64,000 nucleotides of DNA from Atrina japonica (taxonomy: Eukaryota; Mollusca; Bivalvia; Pterioida; Pinnidae). The stretch is from positions 769,501-833,500 of the forward strand of contig BROG01000047.1 in the NCBI GenBank assembly GCA_030159075.1, in the 5' to 3' direction. The first letter of the stretch is position 1, and every line of letters begins with the position of its first letter. Made by a program: the position numbers and the translations under genes. The notes under the pieces are model-generated. The model searched no databases. It had not been told where the DNA came from and saw only the letters and a list, made by a program, of their open reading frames with translations. Of the stretch, positions 1 to 13,000 are shown one piece after another.

Positions 1-1794
1 GGTAATCGGTTTTTGTTGAAATTAAAAAGGATAATTTGTTATCAAATAACTTAATTTTTACCTGCATCTACATGTACCTTTTATTTATGAAAAGTTAAAA
101 TGAAAGTTAAAAAAGCCAGAAATTCCCACTTTATCTTTTATTTAACAGAAACAATACATTCTAAACAACAACCAATAAAGCACATATTCAAAATAAGTAA
201 AAACTGACGCTACCTGGTTCTGAGAAAAACTTTCGAAAATATGGACATATCCTCAAAAGGCTGGGGGAAATGTCATTATCTGCTTTACAAATGTCTCTCA
301 AGTAACCAGAACCAGAATCTAACCTATGACCTTTTGTTTGTGACACCAACATTCTGACTACTGAAGTATGACACATGGTCCAAGAAAAAACACAAGTTGA
401 AATAACTTAAAGAGCACCCTGAGTACAAAATAAAAATATCAGTATTTATAGAACTCATCGAAAACCCGATCAAAATTGGTGCACATGTTATATAATGTAA
501 AAACTCAAGTTAAAATGCCGTATTAATACATGTACATGTAATTTGTATTTAACAATATCATCATTTGAAATTGACTTGAAAAAAAATCACATTTTCGTTA
601 CGTGTGATATGCATAGGTAGGACTAACACATGTAACACTACACCCTATCATCTCGGAAATTATAATTTTAGTTGGGTCACAAAATGGAAGCTGTGTTTTA
701 TTTTCACACGATTATCCACATACAAAGAAAGTAACACACGGAGGTATAATTTTTGGTACATCTTTAATGATACATGGTATTTTATTAGTTAAAATCAAAA
801 TAGATATGCATATGATTAATTCATCAATCAATTACCATAATTTTCATCGCCGCAGAATCTCGGCGCAGTTACATGACATGGCAATATACTGGAAAGTGTG
901 AAGTAAACGGGTGTTTTAACAATTAAAAATAGCATAACTCACAGGCAGCCGTTGTTCTTTTTTGTTTTTAAAACACGAGAATGTACACGAAAGAAAATAT
1001 TAATAGATAAATACTCAAAAAAAGCGTGATACTCTAAATCTGGCATAACCAAGCCACCTGACTGTAAATGTAACACTGAAATAGCCTAGATCACTGCATT
1101 TGAATAAAATAATTTCAGATATTTTTAAACTGAGAAAATTATGATTTACCGTAAAATGTTATATGTGCACCCTGTTTTTGAGGCTGAAAATCTTGAAAAA
1201 AAGATTATCCCTATATAATATGCGCACTAAAAAAATTGATGATATCGGTAACCAAGGCTTCAAAACGAGATACAAAAAGCCAGCATTTGTATAAAACAAA
1301 ACGGTGTTCGAAGTATAATTTACAATTAACATCTATTATCTCACTTCATAATTACATAAAAGTGAAAGATTTCTGTAAATAAACATCTTTTGTATTGTTC
1401 ATTGTCCGCATGATGAAGACTTCAAAGCTGTCACTTTGCTTGTTTAATTACAACCATACCTGTCCATTATCAATCATGTTTTCATATTAATTATGTGTCA
1501 ATGGCTTACCTACCGTTTACCTGGTATCGGTCGATAATCAGAAGTTAATAATACGGCATGCCCTAAATAAACAATCCATAATGACTGCTGGTATCGATTA
1601 TGCAACTATAATCCGAATTTAGAATGCTGACACGGAAATGTCAAAACATGTGGTTTTTGAAAATTAGGATTGAGGTGCCAACTAATGTGTATTGCTTTCA
1701 ATGGTGGCATGATAAGTCATTAAAAGAAGCAGGCCGAAATGAAGTTGATATAATCTACCAGATAGATAAGGCAAATAAATAATTATATGAAATA
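1..1794. other. Left flank, presumed GTF3C4 intron 7; no gene seen
   Basis: AT-rich, without supported exons. A weak tRNA-like stretch on the minus strand near 300-350 (GGTTAGATTC) may be a decayed SINE head. Confidence 0.5.
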
Positions 1795-3594
1795 CAGTAC
1801 GGGCCACGCGGATTCCGCAAAAGTCACGTCATCGCGGTGGTCATATAAATCTTGCTCAATAAATTCGCCGCGAATACGCGATCAGGCTATTGAGCTCAAC
1901 GCGGGTCGCCGCAGTTTGCGATGGAAAAAATCATCGCGGCAGTTTTGCGATGTAAAAATTTATCGCCGCAGTTCGCGGCTGTGAACAATTTAAATTATAT
2001 CGATGATTAATTAGGTTATCATTACTTTACATTTGTTAACATTACTTGGAAAATTCCAGTCCAGCGTGGTCTGCTAAAGTATTATCGATGTTTTGTCAGC
2101 ATAAGTTAACATAATGTGGATAGTAAACCATCAAATGTGTTTTATACTGGACTTAAAAACATTTTATTCCGCTGAAACTGCCAACTCATAAGCAATGTGA
2201 ACGTGTTATCACGGAGCAAAAGTACGTTTATTTTCTGTAAACTACCCTAAGTTTGACTTACAATGCTGAAGCACTGTATCTCGAATCATTAGCATATTCA
2301 TCATAATTTGACTTTTTCTTACGCGACTTGTTTTAAAAAGTTTCTCGCCTTTTTATTTTTCAACCTGATTTTAAAAACAAGGAGTTTGCCAACTAGCAAC
2401 AGAAAGAATTATTTTAGTTACGCAACCTAGTTTTTCTAAATATTTATCAATAAACTGTTCGTTTGAGAATAATGCTTTATCTCACAAATAAGTGACGCGA
2501 GTCTCATTCTTTAAAAAAAACCGCTTACAGATACAAACATCGACCCCGCTTCTAAACTATCGCTGAAGCTGAGAAAAATAGAGCAATGAGAAATACCGAT
2601 ATCGGAATACGATGGTCAATTGTCATACTTGACCTGTTGGTCCCTCGTGCAGACAAGTTCTTATTTTGATTATAAAAAATAATCTTCTAACACATGATAT
2701 TTGATATGGCTTTCATTACCTGAAGTCATGAAGTCCCGCCTTTTCGTCAACGTATTACCCTCAGGTGATTATTTTATTAACCCCACCCCTACCTGTATAA
2801 CGTAATTTAGTTTGGCGGGTTTGTCTGTCAATCATCGTATCAATTCATGAAGCTCTGTGGGTCATATATATATATCGTTAGTTGAGAGAGAAAACAATTG
2901 AAACTAAATGATAATATTTCCATACCAAACTCATCTAATTGATGTTTTGATATTCGCTACTCTGGGAGAGTGAGATTGTTTGCCTTTGATGGAATTTTCC
3001 GTTTTAAAAATTAATTTTGCTTTTATCCCCATGTAATCTAATTATAAAAACCAAAAATGACCTTGATTAATTCTCGGAGTAAAAATAAAGATATGTCACC
3101 GTAAAACAAAACTAAAACTATGATAAACGAACTGTAGATAATATCCACCCAAAGGATTGGACAAAAAATGATCTCGGGTATTAAAATTTCAAAGGATTGG
3201 AACTATACCCACAATCCAAACCGTAAACGGCTGAGATTGTTCTGTCATGTTGTAAAATTTTACTTTACTGGGAGGAGGTAATACAAAATTGCAGTTCTGT
3301 GATTTATAATTTGATAAAATTATAACTTTTAAAGTATTTCTGACGATTCATATTCGCAATATATTAATCAGGAAAACGATCGCTGACAGTTAATTTAAAA
3401 AAAAAATCGTTTTAATAAATTAATTATTTTATACTTCCTACTCAGTCTGAAAACTGTGGCAATATTGTTAAAAAGATTCTTAACTTCAATATAGATTCCA
3501 AAACATGAGTAAGTCAAGAATATTTTTTTCTGATATTTAAATCTTAAAGAACGACTGATCCAAGCTCTAACATATTTCTTTTCGACGAAAAAAA

Positions 3595-3760
3595 AAAAAT
3601 TCTATTGCTGCCTCCCCCGAAGATCCACTATCGTTAAACAGAATCCACATTATTTGACCAAGTTACAAATATGGCTCCTCGATCAAGACCGCAGACCAAA
3701 GCTATTACATAACAGGGACAAAATATCGATTCTGATGTGAACGGGGTATCCTTACTTGAA
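3595..3760. repeat. Duplicated block, copy 1 (inside the TIR element)
   Basis: The order of short matches is shared with 5345-5500: a C-run with GAAGA, TATTTGACCAA/TACTTGACCAA, GCTCCTCG, AGACCGCAGA, CAAAGC, ATTACATAACAGGGAC, and GGGTATCC. Same orientation; several percent to tens of percent diverged. Confidence 0.6.
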
Positions 3761-4014
3761 CTTGAACCTTATCGACAGCGTCATATAATCACTGTCAAAA
3801 GATAACTCGGATGATGTGAGTGTATATAAGGACTTAAATCGACGCATGTATAGCCTTCATTATCAGAGGGCATATCGAAAAAAAAACATTTTGGTAATCA
3901 TAAAAAATACTAAAATTTAAAAAGGATATATGCATTTAATATCTTGTATGACAGAAAATAGATTCCATGTTATGCATTTGATAATATATTTTCTTAAAAT
4001 GCCCCCCCATCATG

Positions 4015-4152
4015 TCAGTCACAGTAGGTGTCGGCATGTTAAAGAACCTTTACTGCTCAATGTCGTAAGTGCCGAGCATATGCAAATTTTTGGTGACGTC
4101 TCTATATGACTGAAATATTCTTTAGTGGGACGTTAAACACACGATAAACAAA
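4015..4152 (+). mobile_element. SINE fragment (family 1, 3' body)
   Basis: Contains the family-1 core: GTAGGTGTCGGCA, TTAAAGAACC, GTAAGTGCCGAGCATA, GGTGACGTCTC and GTGGGACGTTAAACA. The tRNA-like head is missing. Confidence 0.65.
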
Positions 4153-4825
4153 CGTAGCATCTGTGTGAAATATATTACACACGTAAAAATTTTAAGTACA
4201 AATGAAAATAATAATAATAAAAATCTAAAATTCTCCGTGATTCTCTGTAAAGAACTTTTGGGAATTTATTTTCCAAGTTTTAAAAAAACTATTTACAAGT
4301 TGCAGAAAAGAATTTCTCCAGACTGATTCAGAATAGATATACTGATAGCATAGCAATATATTGGTAAGAATGAATACGCGTTAAAATGCATGAAAAACTC
4401 CTTTCATATTCGACCATAGTTCAAATGAGGTAGGGGCGTACATCCTTTACGCCATAACAGTCAATTCTTTCAGTCATCTTTCAACCAATCATTTTGATAG
4501 TGCAGGCAGTATAATGATCGTGTCACCTGATGTGTGATTGACGGAATTCATCAGTTTTATTTTTGAAACTATAACCTCCAGACATTGATTGAATTCTGAC
4601 CTCTTAATCGTTAAAAATATTTCGTTGAGAGCCCGATGAGGTATCCGTTTCTCCATGATCCAACTGTGTTTGCTTCGCAGAAATGGTAAGATATAAAAGC
4701 CCACTTCACAGAGTTGCTTATCACATTGCGACTCGTCTTTATTCCGGCCCAAATATTTCATTTAACAGACACACTTATAAGGTACAAATCAAGGAATTTT
4801 CAAGGAGAGGCGTGGAGTTTATTGT

Positions 4826-4990
4826 GGGGATAAGATACCGCCATTACCACGTGGAGGGTCATGGATTCAAACTTCGCCGGAGACGACTGCCCCGTGTCAC
4901 AATAGGTGTCGGCACAATGAAGAACCCTCAAGTGTCGAGCATAGGCCAAAATTTTTAGTTTAGCCTTTTTGTGACGTCTCCATCAGTTTG
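4826..4990 (+). mobile_element. SINE fragment (family 1), diverged
   Basis: Head remnant GGTCATGGATTCAAAC, then AATAGGTGTCGGCACAATG, AAGAACCCTCA, GTGTCGAGCATAGGCC and TGACGTCTCCAT. An ORF across it (4683-4958) is incidental. Confidence 0.6.
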
Positions 4991-5344
4991 ACTTTTTAGT
5001 TTGGCTTTTTATGATTTGTATTTCAACATATATTGACAAATTGAAAAAAAATGAAAATAAAGTTTAAGCGTAGAGTAATTATGGTAACTGTTACGGTTGA
5101 TCTACGTGGTTTTTCACTCAAGACATTTCCCCCACTTATTTAAAGTGCAAGAACTACCATGTAGACCTATAAATAAAACAAAATATTCAAAACAAAAATT
5201 ATTAAACTAAATATATCTCTATGTAATTTTCAGAGCTATAAAAAGGGCTATCGCAATAAACAAGGCTAGGTCTGTGAGCATCTTAGCGTTTAAAGACTAA
5301 ATTTTAAAGTACGGTTAATCCAAATCTGGTGTGTTTTTAAAAAA

Positions 5345-5500
5345 TCTATTGCCCCCCCCGAAGAATCATCTTCGTTAATCAGAGTCAACATTACTTGACC
5401 AACTTACAGTTATAATTGCTCCTCGTTGAAGACCGCAGATCAAAGCAATTACATAACAGGGACTAAAACATCAAGTCTGGGTGAACAGGGTATCCATAGT
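5345..5500. repeat. Duplicated block, copy 2 (inside the TIR element)
   Basis: Partner of 3595-3760, about 1.75 kb downstream in the same orientation. A further pair of similar stretches at about 4455-4545 and 6462-6550 (CAATCATTT..GATRGTG, GTGTCA) repeats the same spacing logic. Confidence 0.55.
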
Positions 5501-5813
5501 GACGGGGTCATAAATCGCCCTCAAGAGATAAAACTCGCATTCCTATGTACACAGATATATACGCGTAAGTCAAGAACTGTATCTAGTTATATATTATATT
5601 GCTAATTAAAAAAAATTGATATGAAATCTTTTATAAAAAACATTGGGGATATCAATGCTACATGTATATTTTTACCAATTTTATAACAAAAAACATGTAT
5701 ACAGTTATCGTTTGGAAAAAATGCGCTACTGAGTTAGGGGTGGATGTAGATATACACAGATTATCGAACAACAAAATTTTATTTTGAAACTGTTAAAATA
5801 TAGCATGCATTAC

Positions 5814-6018
5814 ATAGACGTCGGAGTCCGGGGGCTAGGGCCCGGCTTAAGCCCCCCCCCCCCCCCCCCCCACTTTTTTGGCAAAGATCGGCATAGGTGA
5901 CAAAAAACTTTTCTCGCGTGTGTGTGTTTTAAGTTGGTTTAGCCCCCCCCACTTCTGGCATGTGTGTGTTAAGTTGGTTTAGCCTCCCCCCTTTCAATTT
6001 GCTTGCGACGCCTATGCA
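5814..6018. mobile_element. MITE with inverted ends (CATAGRCGTCGGA type), copy 1
   Basis: Ends CATAGACGTCGGA and GCGACGCCTATG are near-inverted. The interior has C-runs (5852-5871), GCAAAGATCGGCATAGGTG and two AAGTTGGTTTAGCC segments. It shares its plan with 6284-6443. Confidence 0.6.
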
Positions 6019-6283
6019 TTAATTTCAAACGTTGTATTTTAAGATTCGAAATCAATTATTAAATTGTATTTTTGGATCATTAGACGCGCCGGACATTGAA
6101 CACGGTCACAATCAAGGGAAAACTGTGCATTTGTAATTGTTTCTATTTATCATTTTGGTCATTAAACGTCATTTACGGTTTTAAATTATTTTAAAGAGCG
6201 TAAAATATATTTAAGTACAATAAAATAATTAATAAAGTATAATATATTTGCATAAATTCAATATATCCATTTAGCCATATACA

Positions 6284-6443
6284 TAGGCGTCGGAACCGGG
6301 GGATAGGGGGCTTAGCCCCCCCCCTTTTTATTTTTTGCAAAGATAGACATAGGTGTTGAAAATTGGGGTATAGTCTGGTTTGTGTGTGTGTGTTTTAAGT
6401 TGGTTAAGCCCCTCCACATTCATTTTGCTTCCAACGTCTGTGA
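6284..6443. mobile_element. MITE with inverted ends (CATAGRCGTCGGA type), copy 2
   Basis: ACATAGGCGTCGGAACCGGG at the left and TTGCTTCCAACGTCTGTG at the right. The inner GCTTAGCCCCCC, GCAAAGATAGACATAGGTG and AAGTTGGTTAAGCCCC match copy 1. Confidence 0.6.
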
Positions 6444-7563
6444 TATATATATACGTAGTCGATACTTTCAACCATCTTCCACCCAATCATTTGATTGTGT
6501 AAGCAGTATTATGCTGTCATTGCATATTTCGTGTCAGCTGGCGTGATTTGCAACAATCATGACTCCCTTGTGATTGAAGATTTTCAAAGAGGGGTTGAGC
6601 AGTCTGTGGACTGTAATACATTTAACTAATGTCAATCTGATTTTTATTATTAATTGTAATATACAAGTTTAAATCGTGTTGTATATTTTATTTTAAAAAA
6701 AAAAACACCAGTCAGACTATTTACCCCTGTGTGCGGTAGTTGACGATGACCAGAATCATAATTCCAGATTAATTAGCATATGAAAAATCAGACACGACCT
6801 TGTTCAATTTTGATCAGATCAGCTATAGCTTGTTACAGTACATGTTTGATCGATGTTGAAATCGATTTTTCAAACGAAGGGTTTTACTTGCGGGAGGCCT
6901 GTGGTCTCTCCCCGGGTACATTTTGAAGATATATCATAATAGAGTTTTTTACATATGCATTTTGTTTTGAATGAATAGAATATCCCAACGATTGCTATTC
7001 CTCCAAACCTGTATGAGTTCATTTGTTGGTGTTAAAATAAGTTTTTGAAACTGGGAATTTTACTTTTATAAAGTATCGAAATGGTAAAAACCCACGTGAA
7101 TGAATTGTAATGTTTCGTATAACGAAATCGGGTACAGATTTCCTTGAACTTTTGCTAATACATGTATATTATTCGTACCACTTTTAATCTTAATTTAAAA
7201 AAAGTGTACACAGTTGCACAATACTTTAACTGAAGTTCATATTAAAGTCGGGTAGATAAAGGTATCGGCAAATTCAAATTCGATTACATTAGCTTTTAGT
7301 ATATCATAAACGTCCGGTAGTTTAAGTGGAATGGTCAGGAGACCCAGGAAATTCTATACCTTTATACTAGTATCGCATACATGATAATTCTATTGATGTA
7401 AACTTTTTTGTGATTTTTAAAGTCATGATGAACCTTGATATATATATGCAGGCAGACGAAGAACTGTTTTAAAACCCATTAAACCAATGAAACAAAACAT
7501 AGTACCCGTTTAAAATATTGGGAAATGAGAAATACATCTTTTGACCGAGCAAAAATACATGTG

Positions 7564-7564
<1 letters not shown>

Positions 7565-7637
<73 letters not shown>
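7565..7637. repeat. (GA)n microsatellite
   Basis: Nearly pure GA dinucleotides with one GCGAGAC interruption. Confidence 0.95.
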
Positions 7638-7641
<4 letters not shown>

Positions 7642-8836
7642 TTCAGAACTTCGAATTTTTAAGCGCCGTCACAAATTTGGCTTACAGTTTTTTGTTTGAA
7701 AATCTGTTTTATAAAACCAGATACGTAGATAACTAAACGTAATACGAAGTAGGTAGGATCGAAAGAAAATAAACCTCGATAGGATTAGTCGAAGTTCCGT
7801 TTATTTCTTTTTGTCGATATTTTAATTGATGTCCACAAAATTTGTGTAAATTGACATACGATGTCTAATATCACGGTTACGGATAGTTGAAAAGCGATAT
7901 ACGTGTAAGGTAGAAGGTCCCACGTGTCCAACTCTGTGCAGAAATGTGATTACACTTCACGCACGGATAACTTTGAATTTGACGGCTTGGGTAATCAATT
8001 TCATTACATGACGTAGAAGAACTTTGGAGTTTGATGCAATTATAACAGAACTGTTGAACAAAGTGAAAGTCGGGGGTTTTTGTTTGGTTTGGGATCAATT
8101 TGAAGGTACATATTTCGGGTACTATAGAAGATAATTGTCGCATTTAAGCGAATAGTAATGTATTTTTTATATTTAATCAATAGATTGACCTCGCATAAAA
8201 TAAAAAAACAAAACAGAATTCCGTTCGACAATTCCAGTAGTATACGGAGATCAGCAGCCGCTATTTGCGATGGTTTTCAACAGCCGCGATTTGCAATGAT
8301 TTTCAACAGCCGCAATTTGCGATGATTTGATTCATCCCCGCGATTTGCGAGGAATTTCAACCACCGCGATGACGGCGACCGCGTCAAATAGCCGCGATTT
8401 CATCGCGGACGACTGCTCATAACTAACCCCGCCGCGATGACGTGACTTTTGCGGAATCCGCGTGGCCCGTACTGTAAGTAGAATGTCAAGAAAGTATTAC
8501 CACACGATTATAATAGACACTTTAACACCACAACTTGGATTAAACTTAGTAACTGGACTCGCAATCATCTATCAGCCCAAGGCAAAATGAGTTTTGCTTT
8601 CAAGCTGCAGATGATGTGAGTCGATGTTATCAGTCTTTAATCAAATCTAAAATCTAGTAAGTAATGATTTAATCGGCTCGCTCGCGAAAATAGAATTATC
8701 CCGTAAGGAAATATGATAATAGTGTGATGAAGTGGGCATTGGAATTCAAGAAAATATCTACAGATAAATAACACGAAAATAAAGTCACACAAAAATTTCC
8801 GGATTTACAGAAATTTGACGAAGTTGTGAAACCTAC

Positions 8837-8928
8837 CTTGCATGTCTGAATCTGTTTGATCAGACCAGCATATCACTGAGGGCTCTAAACTAAAGCAATC
8901 AATTTTCTTCAGCAGCTGACAATCTGAC
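8837..8928 (-). CDS. GTF3C4: GTF3C4 exon 7
   Basis: Completes Gln229, then residues 230-259 plus one base: SDCQLLKKIDCFSLEPSVIC, then WSDQTDSDMQ. The acceptor is TTGCAG and the donor GTAGGT. No following exon was found between 8836 and 1, so intron 7 exceeds 8.8 kb in this window. Confidence 0.85.
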
Positions 8929-9984
8929 CTGCAATACAGATAAAATGAAACTTACATGATGATTTTACCAACACTTGTTGTAATATGTTTCATATATAAT
9001 GAATTAAAATGATTCATACACTTGACTGCTATTCATTGTAAGTGATCAAACTGCCAGTAAATAGTCACACATAAACAAATCTTTTATTTTAACGCAATGA
9101 CCCCTGTAGTCACATTTGAACTCATCCATTTCAAAGAACGGTAAAGTCCACTGTCAGAATTCAGGAGTATATGATTTAGAATCCAAGTTTTACAATAATT
9201 CAACATGCAGTTTCAACTTGTTCACCCCTCAATTGTAACAGTAGACATGGATACTATTTACTGATTCGGACGAGTCTAAATCTGACCACAGCCTGAGGGG
9301 TTGATGAGATAACGAACAACTGAAAGTCCATTCACATTATAGTCTTTTTCAACATTAACATAAGGATTTACTAGTAATTATACATAGACGTATCATGAGG
9401 AATTACCAGTAATTATTATACATAGACCATAGACAAAACATAATGTTTGTTTATTGTTGTTTAACGTCCCACTCAAGAATCTTTCACTCATATGGAGATG
9501 TCACCAAATGCCAGTGAAGGGCTTCAAATTTTGGCCTATGCTAGGAACTTACGGTCATTGAGCAGTGAGGGTTCTTTAATGTGCTGACACCAAATGTGAC
9601 ATGGAACCTTGAGTTTTACTGTCTCATCCGATGGACAGGAATCCAACCTGCCGCCGGATGGACTCGAACTCAAGACCTTACGATCAAGAGTCGAGCACGC
9701 TACTGACTGAGCTAGGCCGGCTCTAGACAAAACATAAGGAATTACCAGTAATTATACATAGACCATAGACAAAACATGAGGAATTACCAGTAATTATACA
9801 TAGACAAAACATATGGAATTACCTGTAACACATAGACATATTATGTAAAAGGAATAACCAGTAATTATACATAGATACATGTATACCATGAATAAAAAGA
9901 GAACTTAATGAACATCATTATCACTCTGAAAATGTTTGCAGACTGAAAAATAAGGCCCCATGAATACATATTTGTATGTTCAAT

Positions 9985-10082
<98 letters not shown>

Positions 10083-13000
10083 GAGAAAGAGAGAAATCTA
10101 CAACACAGAGATCAAACTTACTGTTCTCTAACTGGAAAGCTCATTTTCCACATTATGACATCACCATTTTTCATAGCTGCTGCAAGAAGCGAGTACTTCG
10201 AGTTTCCACATTGTAATCTGGGAGACCAGGAAATGTCTTTAAAAAAATGACACTAAAATATTTACAAAGTAGTTAAAAGTACAGTTTTTAAATATATAGG
10301 ATAAATTTCAAGTAAACAACAGAGTTTTCTACTAAATTAGCATGTTTTTAAACTCAACTTCCTCCCATTGTATAGTATTTTGAATGGTTCAATTTCGATA
10401 ACCTTTTACCTTTGAAAAGGTAAATTTTTTTTTTTACAATTTTAAATAAGTATACTTGGTATCACCTTTTGATGAAACTAGGTAGCACTAAATAAATTCT
10501 ATGTTTAACATCCAGGTTGAATCTTCAAACCTATGATGGAGGGAAGAAAAAAAAAACAAACACATTTTTCAAACAATTTTGATAAAGCATTTTGCCACCT
10601 TGATATAACAAAAAATTAAATAAAAACAAACTAAAATAAATCTGAGACCAATCTGAGGAAACAATGTTATTCTTGAACTTCCCTTCAAAGTCTCACTGGA
10701 AAGGTTAGGGGTTTTGTGTTTATGGTTTGTTGGATTACCATAGGATTGGGAAACAGTTATAGTAATAAAGAATGTGAACAAACTCATAATTCTTTATTTT
10801 AGGAGATTTTTCTTTGTTTTAGAATTTCAAAAATTTTTGGCAGATGTTAAACATAGAATGTTTAGGGTGGCCTAATATATTAAAAAATGTGAAAAGCTCA
10901 AAATGGGACGAGTTGGCAGTCAGTCAGTTACAGATCAAATGAATCCATTTGATACAGAAAATGTTCAGTTGAAGCTGAATACGCTGAGAGAGAAGCTGAA
11001 CATGCTGATAGAGAAGCTGAATACGCTGACAACTGGTGTTTTTATGCCACACTCAACAAAATTCTTCAATTATGAAGAAACAGCCATGTTCTAAAAACGC
11101 ATCTGGTTACATGTTTCTAGGAACATAGTGATATTCTTCCCAAAATATTACTAGCAAACTTTCCTAGGGAGTCCGAGTAGTGCAATGGTTAGTGTACTCG
11201 CTTTTCACCAATGCTGCTTAGCAACCCAAATTTGATACTTGTATTGGACAGGGAAGTATGTTAGATGGTTTGGTGGTCACCAGTTTAGACACGTCTACAG
11301 GTACTCTAGTTTCCTCCCACAATAAGGATCCCCTCATGCCAATATCAGTCCCAACAAGAGATATCAATATAAGTTGATAAATTGTTCATTAATTGTAAAA
11401 GAAATAAATTTTAATTTAAGAGATGTGGTGGCATAATGAATAGAGGCAAGATGTGGTGGCATAATGAATAGAGGCAAGAGTTGTGATGGAATAATGAATA
11501 GAGGTGACAGATGTGGCGGCATAATGAAGATAGTTGAAAGATGAGGTGGCATATTGAATAGACGTGACAGATTTGGTGGAATAATGAATAGAGGTGAGAG
11601 ATGTGGTGGCATAATGATTAGAGGTGAGAGATGTGGTGACATAAAGAAAGGTAATGAAGAGGTGAGAAATGTGGTGGCATAATGAATAGAAGTGAGAGGT
11701 ATGGCGGCATAATGAAAAGAGGCAAGAGATATGGTGGCATAATGAACAGAGTTGAAAGATGTCAAATAATGAATAGAAGTAAGAAATGTGGTGGAATAAT
11801 GACTAGAAGTGAGATATGTGGTGGCATAGTGAATAGAGGAAAGAGATGTGGTAGCATAATATTCAATGCTCTGACAACTCAGTTACGGAGGCCCTGACCA
11901 GATAAATGCCATAACAATACATACCAACTGCTGACATTTGGAAGCATATTGATTTGTATTTCTGAAATGTCATGTCTGATGTAAATTCCTCTCTGAATTG
12001 CTGGGAGTACATCTCTGATATATCAGCAACCTAGAAACAAACACATTCAAAATGTTTATGTTTCTATTACATATTGAGTTCAGATCGCCTTAAGCACATC
12101 ATAATTCCGACAGTTTTACCTACCAACAAAATTCAGGCATAATATTATTAATCAATGATATAACAGAATTTACAGCTTCCATACTCCAGAACAGAACGTG
12201 CATTTTATAGAAAACAAAATCCTTTGCTAGAACAGCACAAACAAATTCCATTGAGAATGTTATTGATTGTTTAGATCTACAGATACGCTTTTCAATATTG
12301 GATAAATGGTATCATACTTAGGAGTCCATGCACAATTGATATAACCAAGTCTGTATATAACCAGATATAGCTTACCTTACTGTATCACCTGTATGTAACC
12401 AGATATATCTTACCTTACTCTATCACCTGTATGTAACCAGATATAGCTTACCTGATTTCAGCACCTGCATGTACATATGTAATTAGATATATCTTACCTT
12501 ACCCCAGCACCTGTATGTAAGCAGGTATCGCTTAACTTTCTCCAGCACGTGTGTGAAGTCAGATATATCTTACCTTATTCCAGCACCTGTGTGTATACAG
12601 ATATCACTTAACTTTCTCCAGTACTTATATGTAAACCAGATATAGCTTATCTTACTCTATCAAATGTATGTAGTCAGTGCTGTGGGACAGTATATCATGG
12701 TATATTTGGCACAGTTCCTTTTTTGTGTTGACGAAATGCCAATGATACGTTCCGGATCTTGTCATATTCCGGATTAACTGTCCGAGATTGGTTTCGCAAC
12801 TTAGACATGTTAGAGTTCCACTCAAAACAAAAATGGCTGCCGCTCTCAAGCGTGGTCCTCCTTCGATGTTAAGTTGGTAAATTGAAAGCATTATTGTTTA
12901 AGAGTGAAAGAAAAAGACGGTAAAATTTTACCTTTGGCCTTTAAAACTAAAATGCAAATAAATTTCCCTCATTCAAACAAAATTTCATGATTTCAGAGCC

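Larger units (their letters stand above)
1795..8474. mobile_element. 6.68-kb DNA-transposon-like element with terminal inverted repeats, no transposase seen
   Basis: Both ends start CAGTACGGGCCACGCGGATT, read inward. The inverted match is identical for 43 bp and then stops. A TA dinucleotide lies immediately outside each end (1793-1794 and 8475-8476), consistent with a TA target duplication. Just inside each end are short GC-rich direct repeats of the type GCCGCGATTTGCGATG: about three near 1910-1980 and four to five between 8255 and 8415. The interior has no long open frame, and it holds SINE fragments, two smaller MITEs, a duplicated block and a GA microsatellite, so it looks non-autonomous or decayed. 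The superfamily is undetermined. Two unrelated short MITEs that happen to be inverted is the alternative. Confidence 0.65.

Noticed and set aside
188..376. Minus frame considered as a further GTF3C4 exon
   Set aside because: No alignment to the expected segment after exon 7 and no compatible acceptor phase; it overlaps a tRNA-like remnant.
7877..8143. 88-aa minus frame with several Cys residues, considered as the GTF3C4 C-terminal zinc-binding end
   Set aside because: Cysteine spacing and flanking residues do not match the GTF3C4 C-terminus, and it lies inside the TIR element.
9640..9724. Possible tRNA gene on minus (GCCGGCCTAGCTCAGTCAGT)
   Set aside because: It continues into a SINE body shared with other copies, and the acceptor and anticodon arms do not pair properly. 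The same reasoning applies at 22727, 22921, 24232, 29905 and 34372.
12830..12880. ATGGCTGCCGCTCTCAAG start-like sequence, possible first exon
   Set aside because: Only about 15 codons before a stop, inside an apparent transposon insertion; no following exon.
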